Assembly: GCA_023229575.1 (NCBI GenBank)
Contig: JALNYZ010000011.1
Span: 62,001-126,000, forward strand
DNA length: 64,000 nucleotides
Reading direction: 5' to 3'
Source: Prolixibacteraceae bacterium
GTDB lineage: Bacteria; Bacteroidota; Bacteroidia; Bacteroidales; Prolixibacteraceae
The notes beneath the pieces are model-generated. The model was not told the DNA's origin, did not search any database, and worked only from the letters and a program-made list of their open reading frames with translations. Made by a program: the position numbers and the translations under genes. Positions 42,259 to 52,133 of the stretch are shown here, one piece after another; positions within the stretch are counted from its first letter, which is position 1; each line of letters begins with the position of its first letter.

Positions 42259-43145
42259 GAAAAATCCTCCTCCTGCTTCTGGTAGCCGGCTCACTTTCTG
42301 CCCTGGCTATTGATCCTGATCCCATCCAAAAATTAATTGTCAAAGGCGAAAAGATTACCAAAGCAGGAGGTGGATATACTTTCACCGAAGGCCCCTCGGT
42401 CGCTGCGGATGGAAGGGTGTTCTTTACCGATCAGCCCAACGACAAGATTGAGGTTTGGAGTGAAAACGGATCCATTACCACCTTCATGCAGGGCGGTGAA
42501 AGGTCCAATGGTACCTACTTTAACAAAAAGGGGGAACTCGTGGTCTGTGCCGATCTGCACAACCGGCTTATTGCCATCTCGATGGGGAAACAAACCAGAA
42601 TTCTGGCAGAGTCCTTTAACGGCACTCATTTAAATGGTCCCAACGACCTTTGGATCGCCCCTAACGGAGGAATCTACTTCTCCGATCCCTACTACTTTAG
42701 GGAATATTGGGAGACCGGCCACAAAGAGTTGCAAGATCACAGAGGGGTATATTACCTGAGTCCGGAAGGCACGGTAACCAGGGTCATCGGCGATTACAAA
42801 CAACCAAACGGACTGATCGGCACCCCGGATGGGAAAATACTCTATGTAAGTGATATCAACGACAGGAAAATCTGGAAATATACCATCAACCCAGATGGAT
42901 CACTGGGTTCTAAAACCCTCTTTGCACCTGAAGGATCGGATGGGATGACCATCGACAACCTGGGCAATGTCTATCTCACCAACAAATCTGTATCAGTCTA
43001 TTCCCGAAAGGGAGAACATATTGGAAGAATTGAGGTTCCTGAAGAGCCTTCCAATCTCTGTTTTGGAGGTAAAAAAAGAGATATCCTCTTCATAACTGCG
43101 CGTACATCTGTCTACACACTCAAAATGAAAGTCGTAGGAAAATAA
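42255..43145 (+). CDS. Exported SMP-30/gluconolactonase-family protein
   Basis: A 296-residue protein with signal peptide (MRKILLLLLVAGSLSALA) and a six-bladed propeller of the SMP-30 lactonase type: YTFTEGPSVAADGRVFFTDQ, GGERSNGTYFNKKGELVVCA, HLNGPNDLWIAPNGGIYFSD and QPNGLIGTPDGKILYVSDIN. The Glu of FTEGP, the Asn of GPNDLW and the Asp of YVSDIN are the usual metal ligands. Probably opens sugar lactones in the periplasm. The start at 42255 overlaps the previous stop codon (ATGA); the longer frame from 42144 lies inside the membrane gene. Confidence 0.9.
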   Translation: MRKILLLLLVAGSLSALAIDPDPIQKLIVKGEKITKAGGGYTFTEGPSVAADGRVFFTDQPNDKIEVWSENGSITTFMQGGERSNGTYFNKKGELVVCADLHNRLIAISMGKQTRILAESFNGTHLNGPNDLWIAPNGGIYFSDPYYFREYWETGHKELQDHRGVYYLSPEGTVTRVIGDYKQPNGLIGTPDGKILYVSDINDRKIWKYTINPDGSLGSKTLFAPEGSDGMTIDNLGNVYLTNKSVSVYSRKGEHIGRIEVPEEPSNLCFGGKKRDILFITARTSVYTLKMKVVGK

Positions 43146-43146
43146 A

Positions 43147-44313
43147 CTAATATTTCGTCTGTCTGGTTTGCATATTATCCCAATATTCATCCAAAATATT
43201 GGTTACCATGGGCCTGAAGAAATGCCAGAAAAAAGTGGTACGGTCGATGTAGTTGTATTTATCGTAAAAAAACTTGTGAAAATAGGTTACCCCCGTAAAT
43301 TTAGCGCTTTCCAGATCGATGGGCGCATCACAAAAATCTCCGCAAAAATAGTAGTAATTCTTCCCTTTGTTCTCAATCACACATGGGAATACATCCGGAA
43401 TACCATATTTGGACATTAACTTTTTGCCACTGTCGCTTGCATATATTTTAAACTTCGACACAATCCGGTTCGATTCGCCTGATTCCATGATGTCAAACCA
43501 GTAAGGGTATGTTATCTCCTGGGGTAGTCCGTATTCCTGCTGTCCATATTTGGAGGTGTAGACCCAGGGAACCTCTTCTTTGAGCGTAGCATCCATCTCC
43601 AGTACAACAAGCTGATCGTTCTCATGGACGAAAAGAATTCCAGGTCTGTGAAAATTCCAAGTTTTGCGGTACTGCCGTTCGTAAAGCTTTTTGGCCCATA
43701 TAGGAATGTCTTGATTCACAATGGTATCCAGCGATTCATAATATCTGCCTACCCAGCCGGTCCATTTGACATCCAACAATTTTTCTGCCTCTTGCCTGAC
43801 GGAAGAAGAAGTTGGACTTGCGAGGAAATTGAACTCCGCCATCACAAGCTTCTTGGAATCCTGTAGCCTTCGAAGCAAGATCAAATCATTATTATTTAGT
43901 CCGCCGTAAATTTTTGAGGATCTTTCATTGATTGGCTGATCCTTGTACCATTCGTTGGAATAGATGCCATAGGTATCGGTAAAATAGACCATATCAAGAC
44001 TATCAGCCGCCTGGATTACCTCATCTTTAGTAAGTTTTATAAAGTCGTTGGTGACAAATTTAAAATCTTTTTGCGGGAAAAAACCTTTGTAGTTAATGGC
44101 TGGATTGTTCAGCTGATTGAAAGAGGTAAATTTCCGATGGATCAGGACCCAGCTAAAGGAATTGTGTTCGATATAGGAATTTAAGGGAACCGTCATATCA
44201 TAGATCAAGACCTTCAGCGGCTTGCTGTCTTTAGCATTCCACACCAGATAACTAACCAATGGTATCATAATGGGAAGTAAAAAGAGCAGAATAATGATAT
44301 GTTTTCGTTTCAT
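43147..44313 (-). CDS. Membrane-anchored protein of unknown function
   Basis: A 388-residue protein with one N-terminal membrane anchor (MKRKHIIILLFLLPIMIPLV) and the rest probably periplasmic. Aromatic-rich segments include VYFTDTYGIYSNEWYKD, VAEKLLDVKWTGWVGRYYES-like text (EAEKLLDVKWTGWVGRYYES) and NYYYFCGDFCDAPIDLESAK. The family is not known to me. It ends only 2 bp from the convergent SMP-30 stop codon. An enzyme of glutamine-amidotransferase-like fold is conceivable (early VLIYD strand, then YFTDTYG), but this is weak. Confidence 0.6.
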   Translation of the reverse strand: MKRKHIIILLFLLPIMIPLVSYLVWNAKDSKPLKVLIYDMTVPLNSYIEHNSFSWVLIHRKFTSFNQLNNPAINYKGFFPQKDFKFVTNDFIKLTKDEVIQAADSLDMVYFTDTYGIYSNEWYKDQPINERSSKIYGGLNNNDLILLRRLQDSKKLVMAEFNFLASPTSSSVRQEAEKLLDVKWTGWVGRYYESLDTIVNQDIPIWAKKLYERQYRKTWNFHRPGILFVHENDQLVVLEMDATLKEEVPWVYTSKYGQQEYGLPQEITYPYWFDIMESGESNRIVSKFKIYASDSGKKLMSKYGIPDVFPCVIENKGKNYYYFCGDFCDAPIDLESAKFTGVTYFHKFFYDKYNYIDRTTFFWHFFRPMVTNILDEYWDNMQTRQTKY

Positions 44314-44400
44314 TGGATGAAGATTCTTCCGGAAAAAAAAGTGAAACCGGCAACCATATCAAATATAACCACATTTCCCCAATGATTGTTTAGTTGACTT

Positions 44401-45420
44401 TCAGTCCAGGGCATTCAAACGATGAGCCATGTCCGAATAGGCCAATAATCTTTCGACAGTTGTCTCCGGGGTAATTTCGCAACCTGCAGAAACAATTCCC
44501 CTCCCTTTGGTACTGGTAAAGCAAGATTGAACACTGGCCTCAACTTGATCATACGTTCCGTTTTGTATCACCGAAACGGGATCACTATTACCCGAAAAAA
44601 CCTGATTGGCAGATAAAAGTGACATAAATTTCTCCATTGATCCAACCAGATGGTCAATATCCACAATGTCGGACCCGGTTAGAATCATATCAGGCAGGAT
44701 GGCAGTGGTATTTCCGCAGATATGCAATTTTACTTTGGCCCCGAGCGCATGGGCATGGTCGACAAGGGCCTTTTCCAAAGGAAAAACGTAATCTATATAA
44801 AGATCCGGTGAGATCAGTGAACATACAGCGTCTCCAATACCTATGCAATGGGCGCCGGCCTTGATTTGCGCTTCCACAAAAATCATAGCGCTATCCGTGA
44901 TAATTTCCAGCGCCTTCTTGAGTGCTTCGGGATGCTCATAAAAATCGAGGCAGGCAGCGGAAAGGTCCCTCAAATCGCAATATTCGGCCAGTGGACCCTC
45001 TACCCAACCACAAATAAACTGGGAATCTCCAACCAGTTTTTTATAATATCTTATTTCATCGATCCGGGATACCAGTCGTGGATGATCGTTTACTTTGAGT
45101 GGTCTAAGTTTATCAATATCCTCAATTTCGTTAATTAACAAAGCATCGACAACCGGTAGGGAGTTCAGGGGATAACTTATCCGGGTGCCGAAGGAGGCTG
45201 CTTCAGCATAAGCATCAGACATCACATTGACCCAATCGTAAGAAAAATTAGTAGCACACTGTATGTTGGTGTTGCATTTGTCAAGGTAATTCAGACAGAA
45301 ATCACGGTAGTTTACCCCTGAATATTTTGCCGCGAAACGCATTAGGATTGGGTGAAAGGGTGGTCTGTTGACCGCCCTCCCATCCAAAAAATCCATGGTC
45401 CTCTGCAAACCGTTCATCAT
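44401..45420 (-). CDS. UroD/MtaA-family (cobalamin methyltransferase-like) protein
   Basis: A 339-residue TIM-barrel of the uroporphyrinogen decarboxylase superfamily. Features are RTMDFLDGRAVNRPPFHPIL at the start, FICGWVEGPLAEYCDLRDLS, the metal His in LHICGNT and the late Cys in SAGCEITPETTVERLLAY. This His/Cys pair matches MtaA/CmuA-type Zn-dependent methyltransferases more than true UroD, which lacks the Zn site. It may move methyl groups to or from a corrinoid protein, but no corrinoid protein is adjacent. A role in methyl-compound use is possible. It stands alone between microrepeat spacers. Confidence 0.78.
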   Translation of the reverse strand: MMNGLQRTMDFLDGRAVNRPPFHPILMRFAAKYSGVNYRDFCLNYLDKCNTNIQCATNFSYDWVNVMSDAYAEAASFGTRISYPLNSLPVVDALLINEIEDIDKLRPLKVNDHPRLVSRIDEIRYYKKLVGDSQFICGWVEGPLAEYCDLRDLSAACLDFYEHPEALKKALEIITDSAMIFVEAQIKAGAHCIGIGDAVCSLISPDLYIDYVFPLEKALVDHAHALGAKVKLHICGNTTAILPDMILTGSDIVDIDHLVGSMEKFMSLLSANQVFSGNSDPVSVIQNGTYDQVEASVQSCFTSTKGRGIVSAGCEITPETTVERLLAYSDMAHRLNALD

Positions 45421-45535
45421 TAAAATTGTTTATGGGGTTTGAAAAGTTTAAAATGTTCGAAAAGTTAACTCAATTCCAGTCCGCGCAGAGTCAAGTAACC
45501 CTTCAAACATTTCAAACCCTTCAAACTTTATTAAA
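45421..45535. repeat. 'TTTCAAACCCTTCAAAC'-type spacer
   Basis: Copies of ggggtttgaaaagtttaaaa (45432-45451) and the inverse form caaacatttcaaaccc (45503-45520) form an imperfect inverted pair. The same word class appears at 38495-38540. No gene. Confidence 0.5.
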
Positions 45536-46408
45536 CTATTTCACGAAAGCCGCCGCGGCCAAAAAGTCGTAACTCTTCTGCACACTGACAAGTGGTTCAA
45601 AATTGTAACGCTCTACCTCAACGAAATAATCCTTGATGCCAATAGAATAACCCGTTTCGAAGATGGATTTGAAATCTAGCAATCCACTTTCGCCAATCTC
45701 TTTTTCATCCTTGATATGAAGCAGTTGAAAACGGTTTGGGTATTTTTTCATGTACTCGACAGGAGAACATCCCCCTTTCATCACCCAGTAGACATCCATC
45801 TCGAAAGCAACTTTTTTGGGATCCGTATTCTCGAGCATGAAATCATAGATCACTTTATCCTCAATTTTGGTAAACTCATGGTTGTGGTTGTGCCAGCCGA
45901 ACTGCATGCCGGAGGCAGCTGTTAATTCCCCGACGGCATTGAAATAATCCATTTGGATTTTCAAATCATCCAGTTTATCAGGCCATTTCAGGCCTCCTGG
46001 TTTAATCATAAATTTCATACCTGTTTTGGCATGATCTTCAATGGCAGTTTTCCACCACTCCATGGCTGCTGCGTGAGTATCTTTGGTATAGTTTGGACCT
46101 CCCAAATGACAGCTGCTGAGTTTCATCCCCAAGTCTTTTACCCTCTTGGTAAACTCGTCAGGCGACATCCCATAAATCTTCCTATCACCGTAAGACGCAG
46201 TTTCGAGTGAATAATAACCCATTTCGGCGGCCTTTTTAAGGGTTCCCACAGCGTCCTTGCCCATATCATCCCGTAGGGAATAAAGCTGAAGCCCTACCCT
46301 TTTTTTCTTTGATTTTTTCGGTTCAGCGGCAGTCAAAAGATTGGCCCCTACCACACTTCCGGCAACGATCAGTGAAGTCGTTTTAAAGAAATCCCTTCTG
46401 TTTGTCAT
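45536..46408 (-). CDS. Exported sugar-phosphate isomerase/epimerase-like protein
   Basis: A 290-residue TIM-barrel of the xylose-isomerase-like superfamily with a twin-arginine-type N-terminus (MTNRRDFFKTTSLIVAGSVV) for Tat export. Motifs: RVGLQLYSLRDDM, EMGYYSLETASYG, FGWHNHNHEF, VAFEMDVYWVMKGG and LLHIKDEKE, giving the usual Glu/Asp/His metal site. Similar proteins act on sugars or inositol derivatives in Bacteroidota catabolic loci. Substrate unknown. It lies downstream of SusD pair 2 but is separated by two terminator hairpins, so it is likely a separate unit. Confidence 0.85.
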   Translation of the reverse strand: MTNRRDFFKTTSLIVAGSVVGANLLTAAEPKKSKKKRVGLQLYSLRDDMGKDAVGTLKKAAEMGYYSLETASYGDRKIYGMSPDEFTKRVKDLGMKLSSCHLGGPNYTKDTHAAAMEWWKTAIEDHAKTGMKFMIKPGGLKWPDKLDDLKIQMDYFNAVGELTAASGMQFGWHNHNHEFTKIEDKVIYDFMLENTDPKKVAFEMDVYWVMKGGCSPVEYMKKYPNRFQLLHIKDEKEIGESGLLDFKSIFETGYSIGIKDYFVEVERYNFEPLVSVQKSYDFLAAAAFVK

Positions 46409-46475
46409 GACTATATTAATTTTTTGATGATTGTTGATTTGTAAAAATAGCTTTTATTTTAATCGATAACAACAA

Positions 46476-46501
46476 AGGCCACCCCCCGAAGGAGGCGGCC
46501 T
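46476..46501 (-). terminator. Terminator hairpin with UUCG tetraloop
   Basis: On the - strand an 11-pair stem (two G-U wobbles) closes on a UUCG tetraloop with C-G closing pair and is followed by TTTGTTGTTATC. It is one of two terminator-like structures downstream of the SusD pair 2 gene (the other at 46714-46738). Confidence 0.75.
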
Positions 46502-46713
46502 CAATTACTAAACTTTGTTTAACCGCTCTAACAATAAAAACTCGATACCAATAAGACTCCAATTTATCAGAAAAGTTACACAATTTTTTAAAATAGTTGG
46601 TTTTTCATTCTGAACCAACAGGTTAGATTATGAAGATAAAGCGAGAAAATTTTATTTTCTGGGTCTCTGATCAAATTTTTCCAATATAACAGCGCTTCCA
46701 TTGTCAGAACAAA

Positions 46714-46738
46714 GGCCGCTCTCTCAACAAAAGCGGCC
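46714..46738 (-). terminator. Terminator-like hairpin after susD pair 2
   Basis: Arms ggccgct (46714-46720) and agcggcc (46732-46738) form a 7-bp stem; on the - strand it is followed by TTTGTTCT. It lies 44 bp after the SusD stop at 46782. The 46502-46713 stretch between the two hairpins shows no gene. Confidence 0.65.
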
Positions 46739-46781
46739 CAGTCAACTAACATTCTAACTACAAAAAACGCGTTAAACTCTA

Positions 46782-48458
46782 TTAGTAAGGCTTTCCAGTT
46801 CCCTGAAGCAACCACATCCTGGAATAATTGTGGTCTTTACTTTGGCCTGTTGGCACAAAGCTGGTTACTTCCAGTTTGGCTATAGCTGCATTGTAATTGA
46901 CAAGGTATTTGGGATCCTGACTTGGTACCGGATAAATAAAACGCAATGGGATTGCTGCCCCGTATTGTGTCACAGGGCCGGTTATCAATGCAGGGTATCC
47001 CGTACGCCGGTAATCAAACCAGGATTCTACATTGAGAAATAAAGAGATCCATTTTTGATCCAAGATCCTTTCCAGTTTATTACTTGCTCCTGAATAACCA
47101 ACTTTTGGATTCAGGTAGTAAGAGGCAAAATTAAAACCATTGGAACCATCTGTGATACCCCACCTGCTTAGTGAGGCCACAATACCATTTTTGTAATGGG
47201 TTTCAGGGTCAGAGACCGAAAAACCCCCTCTTTGTGCAGCCTCCGCCAATAAAAATTCGACTTCGCTGTACATCATCAGGTCCATCTTGATGTAAGTTTC
47301 ACTATTTGCCCTGAACCTTGAGTGCAGATACGAAATATAGGGGCTTCTTTCTGGCTGTGCAAAAGCAGGCCCAGTACCTTTATTGTAACCTTGTGCATCG
47401 AATAAGGCAATGTTTGCAGGTAAACCAACGTAAAACGAGGTGTCAAGTGCAGTATTGGTAGTGGGAAGGATTTTCACGCTGAATGTCTCGCCAAACCAAT
47501 TCTTCACGGTTACGTCTGACGATACCGTAGCATTAAAATCCCACTTTGTCTGTACAGGTATAGCCCAACGATGCAATCTTGGATCGCTGTACGATTTCAA
47601 TTTATCAACCAGGGTTTTGCAGGGCTTGGTTTGGTACTCCGGGTTCGAAGTATTCAACAATCCACCCTTTGCAGAGTTATTGGCCGTTGTGCCCAGATAA
47701 TTAACCACCGCATTGTCCCCATTGGAGGCAAACGCCTGTGCTAATGCTGAATTGAATTCGGCAACTATGTCAACACCCAAGGCACTCATGTCAGCCTTCT
47801 TGTTGATCAACCGCATGCTATATCTCATCCTCAGTGAGTTGACAAATTTTCTCCATTTAACCGGATCTCCGTTGTACAGCACATCTGCACTGGCAGAAAT
47901 TTTGTAATTGGATATAGCGGGATCCCCAAGAAGTGTTTCTGCACTTTTTAAATCTGCCAAAACGCCCTTATAAATCTCTTTTTGATCGTCATACCTGGAA
48001 AAATATATTCCCTGTGTTGCATGCAAACTTTCTGAATAAGGAACATCTCCGAATAAATCGGTAAGGGCGCCATATAGGAATGCCCTTAACGTCAACGAGA
48101 TAGCTTCAAAAAATTTATTGTTTTCGGTGATGGACTTGTCATGGATAATGGCGACATTTCTCAAAATATCATAATAACCGCCCCAGGAACCGCTGGTCCA
48201 AAAATATTGGTTAACCTCCGGCATGCCATCATTGGTTCCCATTTGATTGTACTGCATGGCCCCGGCAACTCCGGTTTTGTGATCCCCCAACGATTTGTAT
48301 GTCTTCGCAGTGTTGGTAAGCACATAGGTGAGTATATAATTTGAAGAGACAGTAACAGGACTGTTCGGATTAACATTTAATTCATTCAAATCCATACAGG
48401 AAATAGTCTGAAATATAAATGCCAATGCAACAACTATCTTTATTTTTATGGCTTTCAT
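46782..48458 (-). CDS. SusD/RagB-like surface lipoprotein (pair 2)
   Basis: A 558-residue SusD_2-type lipoprotein (signal peptide with lipobox TISC, Cys21). The family features are LNELNVNPNSPVTVSSNYIL, LRAFLYGALTDLFGDVPYSE, RMRYSMRLINKKADMS and the C-terminal SEVEFLLAEAAQRGGFSVSD. It should form the lid on the SusC pore at 48471-52088 and bind the cargo of that transporter. The gene begins 13 bp after the SusC stop. The cargo is unknown, but the ECF/FecR regulation suggests a glycan or a peptide. Confidence 0.93.
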   Translation of the reverse strand: MKAIKIKIVVALAFIFQTISCMDLNELNVNPNSPVTVSSNYILTYVLTNTAKTYKSLGDHKTGVAGAMQYNQMGTNDGMPEVNQYFWTSGSWGGYYDILRNVAIIHDKSITENNKFFEAISLTLRAFLYGALTDLFGDVPYSESLHATQGIYFSRYDDQKEIYKGVLADLKSAETLLGDPAISNYKISASADVLYNGDPVKWRKFVNSLRMRYSMRLINKKADMSALGVDIVAEFNSALAQAFASNGDNAVVNYLGTTANNSAKGGLLNTSNPEYQTKPCKTLVDKLKSYSDPRLHRWAIPVQTKWDFNATVSSDVTVKNWFGETFSVKILPTTNTALDTSFYVGLPANIALFDAQGYNKGTGPAFAQPERSPYISYLHSRFRANSETYIKMDLMMYSEVEFLLAEAAQRGGFSVSDPETHYKNGIVASLSRWGITDGSNGFNFASYYLNPKVGYSGASNKLERILDQKWISLFLNVESWFDYRRTGYPALITGPVTQYGAAIPLRFIYPVPSQDPKYLVNYNAAIAKLEVTSFVPTGQSKDHNYSRMWLLQGTGKPY

Positions 48459-48470
48459 AGTAATTCTCCT

Positions 48471-51400
48471 TTAAAAATCAAAGTTTAACTTAAATCCAAG
48501 CGAACCTGTCCAAGGCATCATGTTGTAGTACTCAGCGCCTTGAATCCAGCTACTTCCGGTATTCCGGTAAGCCCTTTCAGGATCGATGTGAATACCTGCC
48601 CTTGTCCATTCATAGATGTTGGTAGCAACGAAAGAAACGGATGTATTCTGAACATTGATTTTCTGTATCCATTTCTTTGGAAGGCGATAAGTTAAGCTAA
48701 CTTCTCTCAATTTAACATAGGTTGAACTGTAGACGGCCCTGTCCACGATGGCCCTGTTTGAGGCCTGATTGGCATTAAAAGGGTCAAGCCACTTCGTCAG
48801 CGCCGGATCCCCCAAATTTTCTACGTAGCTCTTGACCCCTCCGACAGTTGCTTCATAAACCCCCGGGTTAAAGCTGGCATCTGCATAACGTGTTACAGGG
48901 TTTGGATTTGGCCAGGCAAATCCCCCTAGTTCAGGAAGCCTGCCTCCTACCCAATTGCCAAAGAACCTATCAGGATTTGCCTTGATCTGATCGACAATAT
49001 TTTTACCCTTGTCGTAAGGCGCTCCACTGAATGAACTTGCATTAACACCATTATTTTGCATAAACATCCAGGAATTGGAATAGAATTGCCCCCCCTGGTT
49101 CCATTCAATATTGGCATACAGGGAAAATGATTTATAGGTAAAAGTCGGCTGCATACCCAGAATGAAATCCTGGTTCGTATTACCAATCTTAATCATGTGT
49201 GATGGATCCTGATCCATTTGGTATTTCCCGGAAGATGCAATAATTGGATAGCCATAATACGGTGATGCTTTGTCTGTTACTTTTAAAACAGGTTTTTCCC
49301 AAATATCACCCATCCACTCACCTACCTTGGTCCGGATCACCCCGTTCCCTCCTTCAATAGAATAAAAATTTATGTTGGTCAACCCTTCGGCAAGTTCCTT
49401 CAGTCGGGTTTTATTTTTGGTAAAACTGAAATTCAGGTCCCATCTAAAATCCTTCAACACGACAGGCGAAGTGGTCAGGTTAATTTCCCATCCCCTGCTC
49501 TCAATGTTTCCTGAATTAATGGATTTTGAAGAGGCGCCTGATTCAATGGGCAACGAAATGTTCAATATCTGGTTCTTGTTCTGGACAACGTAATAAGTAG
49601 CTTCCAGGCCAACCCTGCTTTTCAGGAATTTCAAGTCGACACCCACTTCATTGGATATCGAACGTTCAGGTTTTAAGGTATTGTTGGTAAGATTTCCTCC
49701 CATGAACATTTGCTTGGAGCTTCCCCAATCGGCTCCAATAGAGAAAGAGGGATCCAAATTGTACGGTCCTGTATCATTTCCCAATTGTGCACTACCTGCC
49801 CTGAGTTTCGCATAGTTGACCCATGCCGGCATTGTAAACATTTCTGAAAAAAGTAAACTCAAAGATGCAGATGGATAGAAATAGGACCGGTTTGCTTTTG
49901 GCAAGGTGCTTGACCAGTCATTACGACCTGTTAAATCAAGATAAGCCATTCCTTTGTAATCGATGGATGCCATTCCGTATATACTGTACACTGCCTTCTT
50001 GTACCAACTGCTGCTGTAACTGATGGTTCCCGGAACACCGTTAGAGATGGTGTACAATTGGGGAATAACCAGCGATGCAGCCGTGTTGCTTATTGCCCGT
50101 CCGTAAACATACCTTTGGTTAGCCGCCAAAAAACCATTGACATTCCATTGCTTGTTAATTTTCTTCTTGTAGGAGAGATTCAATTCGATGTTGTTTTCCT
50201 TGTTGTAGAAATCATACACATTATAATATCCTGTCGTATTGGTCGTTGTACTGAAAGCTCTTTTACCTTCACGGTTTTCGGTATAAGCATCCCTTGAAAA
50301 GCGGCCCATGAGGCTCAAATCCATAGTGATGTCCCAGTCAAACTGAACCTTGCTGATCAATCTGTCCCGCGTGAAAGAGTTGGTATTTTCATTGGCGACG
50401 AAATAGGCATTGTTCTGCTTGGAGGCATTGACAAGCTGCTGTATCCCTTCCAATCCCGGTACCCAATAGCTTTTAAGGTCATTGATGTTCACCTGTGCTC
50501 CCTTTTCATAAAGGCTCCGAACCACGTCGTTTCGATCATCTCCCGTTACATTCGGACGGTTTGCTGATCCGGTTTCGTTCCAGTTAAAATTGGCAGTAAC
50601 GGATAGTTTATCGGATAATTTGTATTGTGCATTCAGGTTGATAGTGCTCCTCTTTAAATCAGTATTTGGGATCATGCCGGTATTTCTCATGTCACCTAAG
50701 GATAGCCTGAAATAACCATTCTTGTTGTTCCCATCTACCGCCACATTGTTGGTCAGGGTATATCCTGTCCTCATAAAGTCCTGGATTCGGTTTTTGTTTG
50801 AAACCAGGGGTACGGCAACACCTTTGCTGTTCCACAATACCCATTTCTCACCAACATCAAGTTGGGAACCCCACGATTCATTCTCAGCTTGTTCAAGGAT
50901 ATGTGCCCCAGCTTTCCCGCTGGCAAACCTGGTTTGATAAGGATAGACATCTGTCATCACATCAAATACTATGGATGAATTAACAGCAACACCAATTCCC
51001 TTTTTCCCTTTCACTCCAGATCGTGTAGTGATCAGGATGACACCGTTTCCAGCACGTGAACCATACAATGCTGCGGCACTTGCCCCCTTCAATACGGAAA
51101 TACTCTCAACGTCGTCCGGGTTAAGGTCAGAAATAGCATTACCCATGTCGGCCCCGTTATAGATATTGTTCGATGCGTTTGATACAGGAACCCCATCAAT
51201 CACAAACAACGGCTGATTGTCATTGTTCAGCGATTTGGCGCCCCTGATGATGATGTTGACGGACGAACCAACGTTTCCATTCATCTGCGAAATTCTTACA
51301 CCCGGGACTTTACCCTGAAGTGAAGTCAATACATTCACCTGAGGCGTTTCTGTCAGCAATTCGCCCTTTACTTCACCGACTGAGTAACCCAGGGCCTTTT

Positions 51401-52088
51401 TCTCGCGTTTCAAACCCAACGCCGTAACCACCACATCACTAACACCAACAGAAACAGCTGCAAGGGAAAGGTTGACCATAGATTTTTGACTAATGTCAGC
51501 TTCCTGGGTCTGCATCCCGACAAAGGAGACAACCAATGTCCTGGCATCCAAGGGAACCCTCAATGAGAACTCTCCATTGATATCCGTTGTAATACCAATG
51601 GTTGTTCCCTTGAGAACAATTGATACCCCCGGCAAAGGCATTTTATTTTCGTCGGTTATTTTCCCTTTGATCTCTTTCCGCTGAGGTTGGGAACCGTCAG
51701 TCACAATTCCGGTTGGCACCGAACCGTCTGCTTCCAGGATTACAATCTGGCGGTCATAAATCTTGAAGTTATTTTTAGTATCTGCAAACAATTGCATAAG
51801 AATATTTTCAATACCCTCATTATCAACATTCAGTGAGACTGTCCGGTTGAGGTCCAATGTCTTTTCGTTGTAAAGCAAAATAAACTCACTATTCTTCTCG
51901 ATTTCCGAAAATACTTGTGCTACTGTTACCTGATTCAACGAAAAACTTAGTTTGGTTTGTTGAGAGTAGCTTTTTGCAGAAACTGTCGCAATAGATATGA
52001 GCATAAAAACGGCCAGTATTTTCATTCTCAATAAGATTTTGGTCATGACCTTGTGAAAGGTACACGGATGAACCTGATTTTTTTTCAT
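48471..52088 (-). CDS. SusC/RagA-like TonB-dependent transporter with STN domain (pair 2)
   Basis: A 1205-residue outer-membrane receptor. Start chosen at 52088 (MKKNQVHPCTFHKVMTKILL), the typical Bacteroidota form; 52118 is possible. An STN domain (TKLSFSLNQVTVAQVFSEIE, about 60-110) is followed by carboxypeptidase-regulatory and plug domains (ITDENKMPLPGVSIVLKGTT, VSDVVVTALG, LFVIDGVPVS, GASAAALYGSRAGNGVILIT) and a barrel ending in LGFKLNFDF. The STN domain should signal substrate binding to the FecR at 52174-53406, which releases the ECF factor at 53467-54051. FecR, STN-SusC and SusD are in order on one strand with an intervening hairpin at 52134-52163. Confidence 0.95.
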   Translation of the reverse strand: MKKNQVHPCTFHKVMTKILLRMKILAVFMLISIATVSAKSYSQQTKLSFSLNQVTVAQVFSEIEKNSEFILLYNEKTLDLNRTVSLNVDNEGIENILMQLFADTKNNFKIYDRQIVILEADGSVPTGIVTDGSQPQRKEIKGKITDENKMPLPGVSIVLKGTTIGITTDINGEFSLRVPLDARTLVVSFVGMQTQEADISQKSMVNLSLAAVSVGVSDVVVTALGLKREKKALGYSVGEVKGELLTETPQVNVLTSLQGKVPGVRISQMNGNVGSSVNIIIRGAKSLNNDNQPLFVIDGVPVSNASNNIYNGADMGNAISDLNPDDVESISVLKGASAAALYGSRAGNGVILITTRSGVKGKKGIGVAVNSSIVFDVMTDVYPYQTRFASGKAGAHILEQAENESWGSQLDVGEKWVLWNSKGVAVPLVSNKNRIQDFMRTGYTLTNNVAVDGNNKNGYFRLSLGDMRNTGMIPNTDLKRSTINLNAQYKLSDKLSVTANFNWNETGSANRPNVTGDDRNDVVRSLYEKGAQVNINDLKSYWVPGLEGIQQLVNASKQNNAYFVANENTNSFTRDRLISKVQFDWDITMDLSLMGRFSRDAYTENREGKRAFSTTTNTTGYYNVYDFYNKENNIELNLSYKKKINKQWNVNGFLAANQRYVYGRAISNTAASLVIPQLYTISNGVPGTISYSSSWYKKAVYSIYGMASIDYKGMAYLDLTGRNDWSSTLPKANRSYFYPSASLSLLFSEMFTMPAWVNYAKLRAGSAQLGNDTGPYNLDPSFSIGADWGSSKQMFMGGNLTNNTLKPERSISNEVGVDLKFLKSRVGLEATYYVVQNKNQILNISLPIESGASSKSINSGNIESRGWEINLTTSPVVLKDFRWDLNFSFTKNKTRLKELAEGLTNINFYSIEGGNGVIRTKVGEWMGDIWEKPVLKVTDKASPYYGYPIIASSGKYQMDQDPSHMIKIGNTNQDFILGMQPTFTYKSFSLYANIEWNQGGQFYSNSWMFMQNNGVNASSFSGAPYDKGKNIVDQIKANPDRFFGNWVGGRLPELGGFAWPNPNPVTRYADASFNPGVYEATVGGVKSYVENLGDPALTKWLDPFNANQASNRAIVDRAVYSSTYVKLREVSLTYRLPKKWIQKINVQNTSVSFVATNIYEWTRAGIHIDPERAYRNTGSSWIQGAEYYNMMPWTGSLGFKLNFDF

Positions 52089-52133
52089 AGATTTGTACTG
52101 TTTATGTTTAACTTTCAAGTGAACTGGAACAAA

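Noticed and set aside
46588..46815. 75-codon frame between two terminators
   Set aside because: It overlaps the end of the SusD gene and one terminator stem; composition is not protein-like. A small RNA would be a better guess than a protein.
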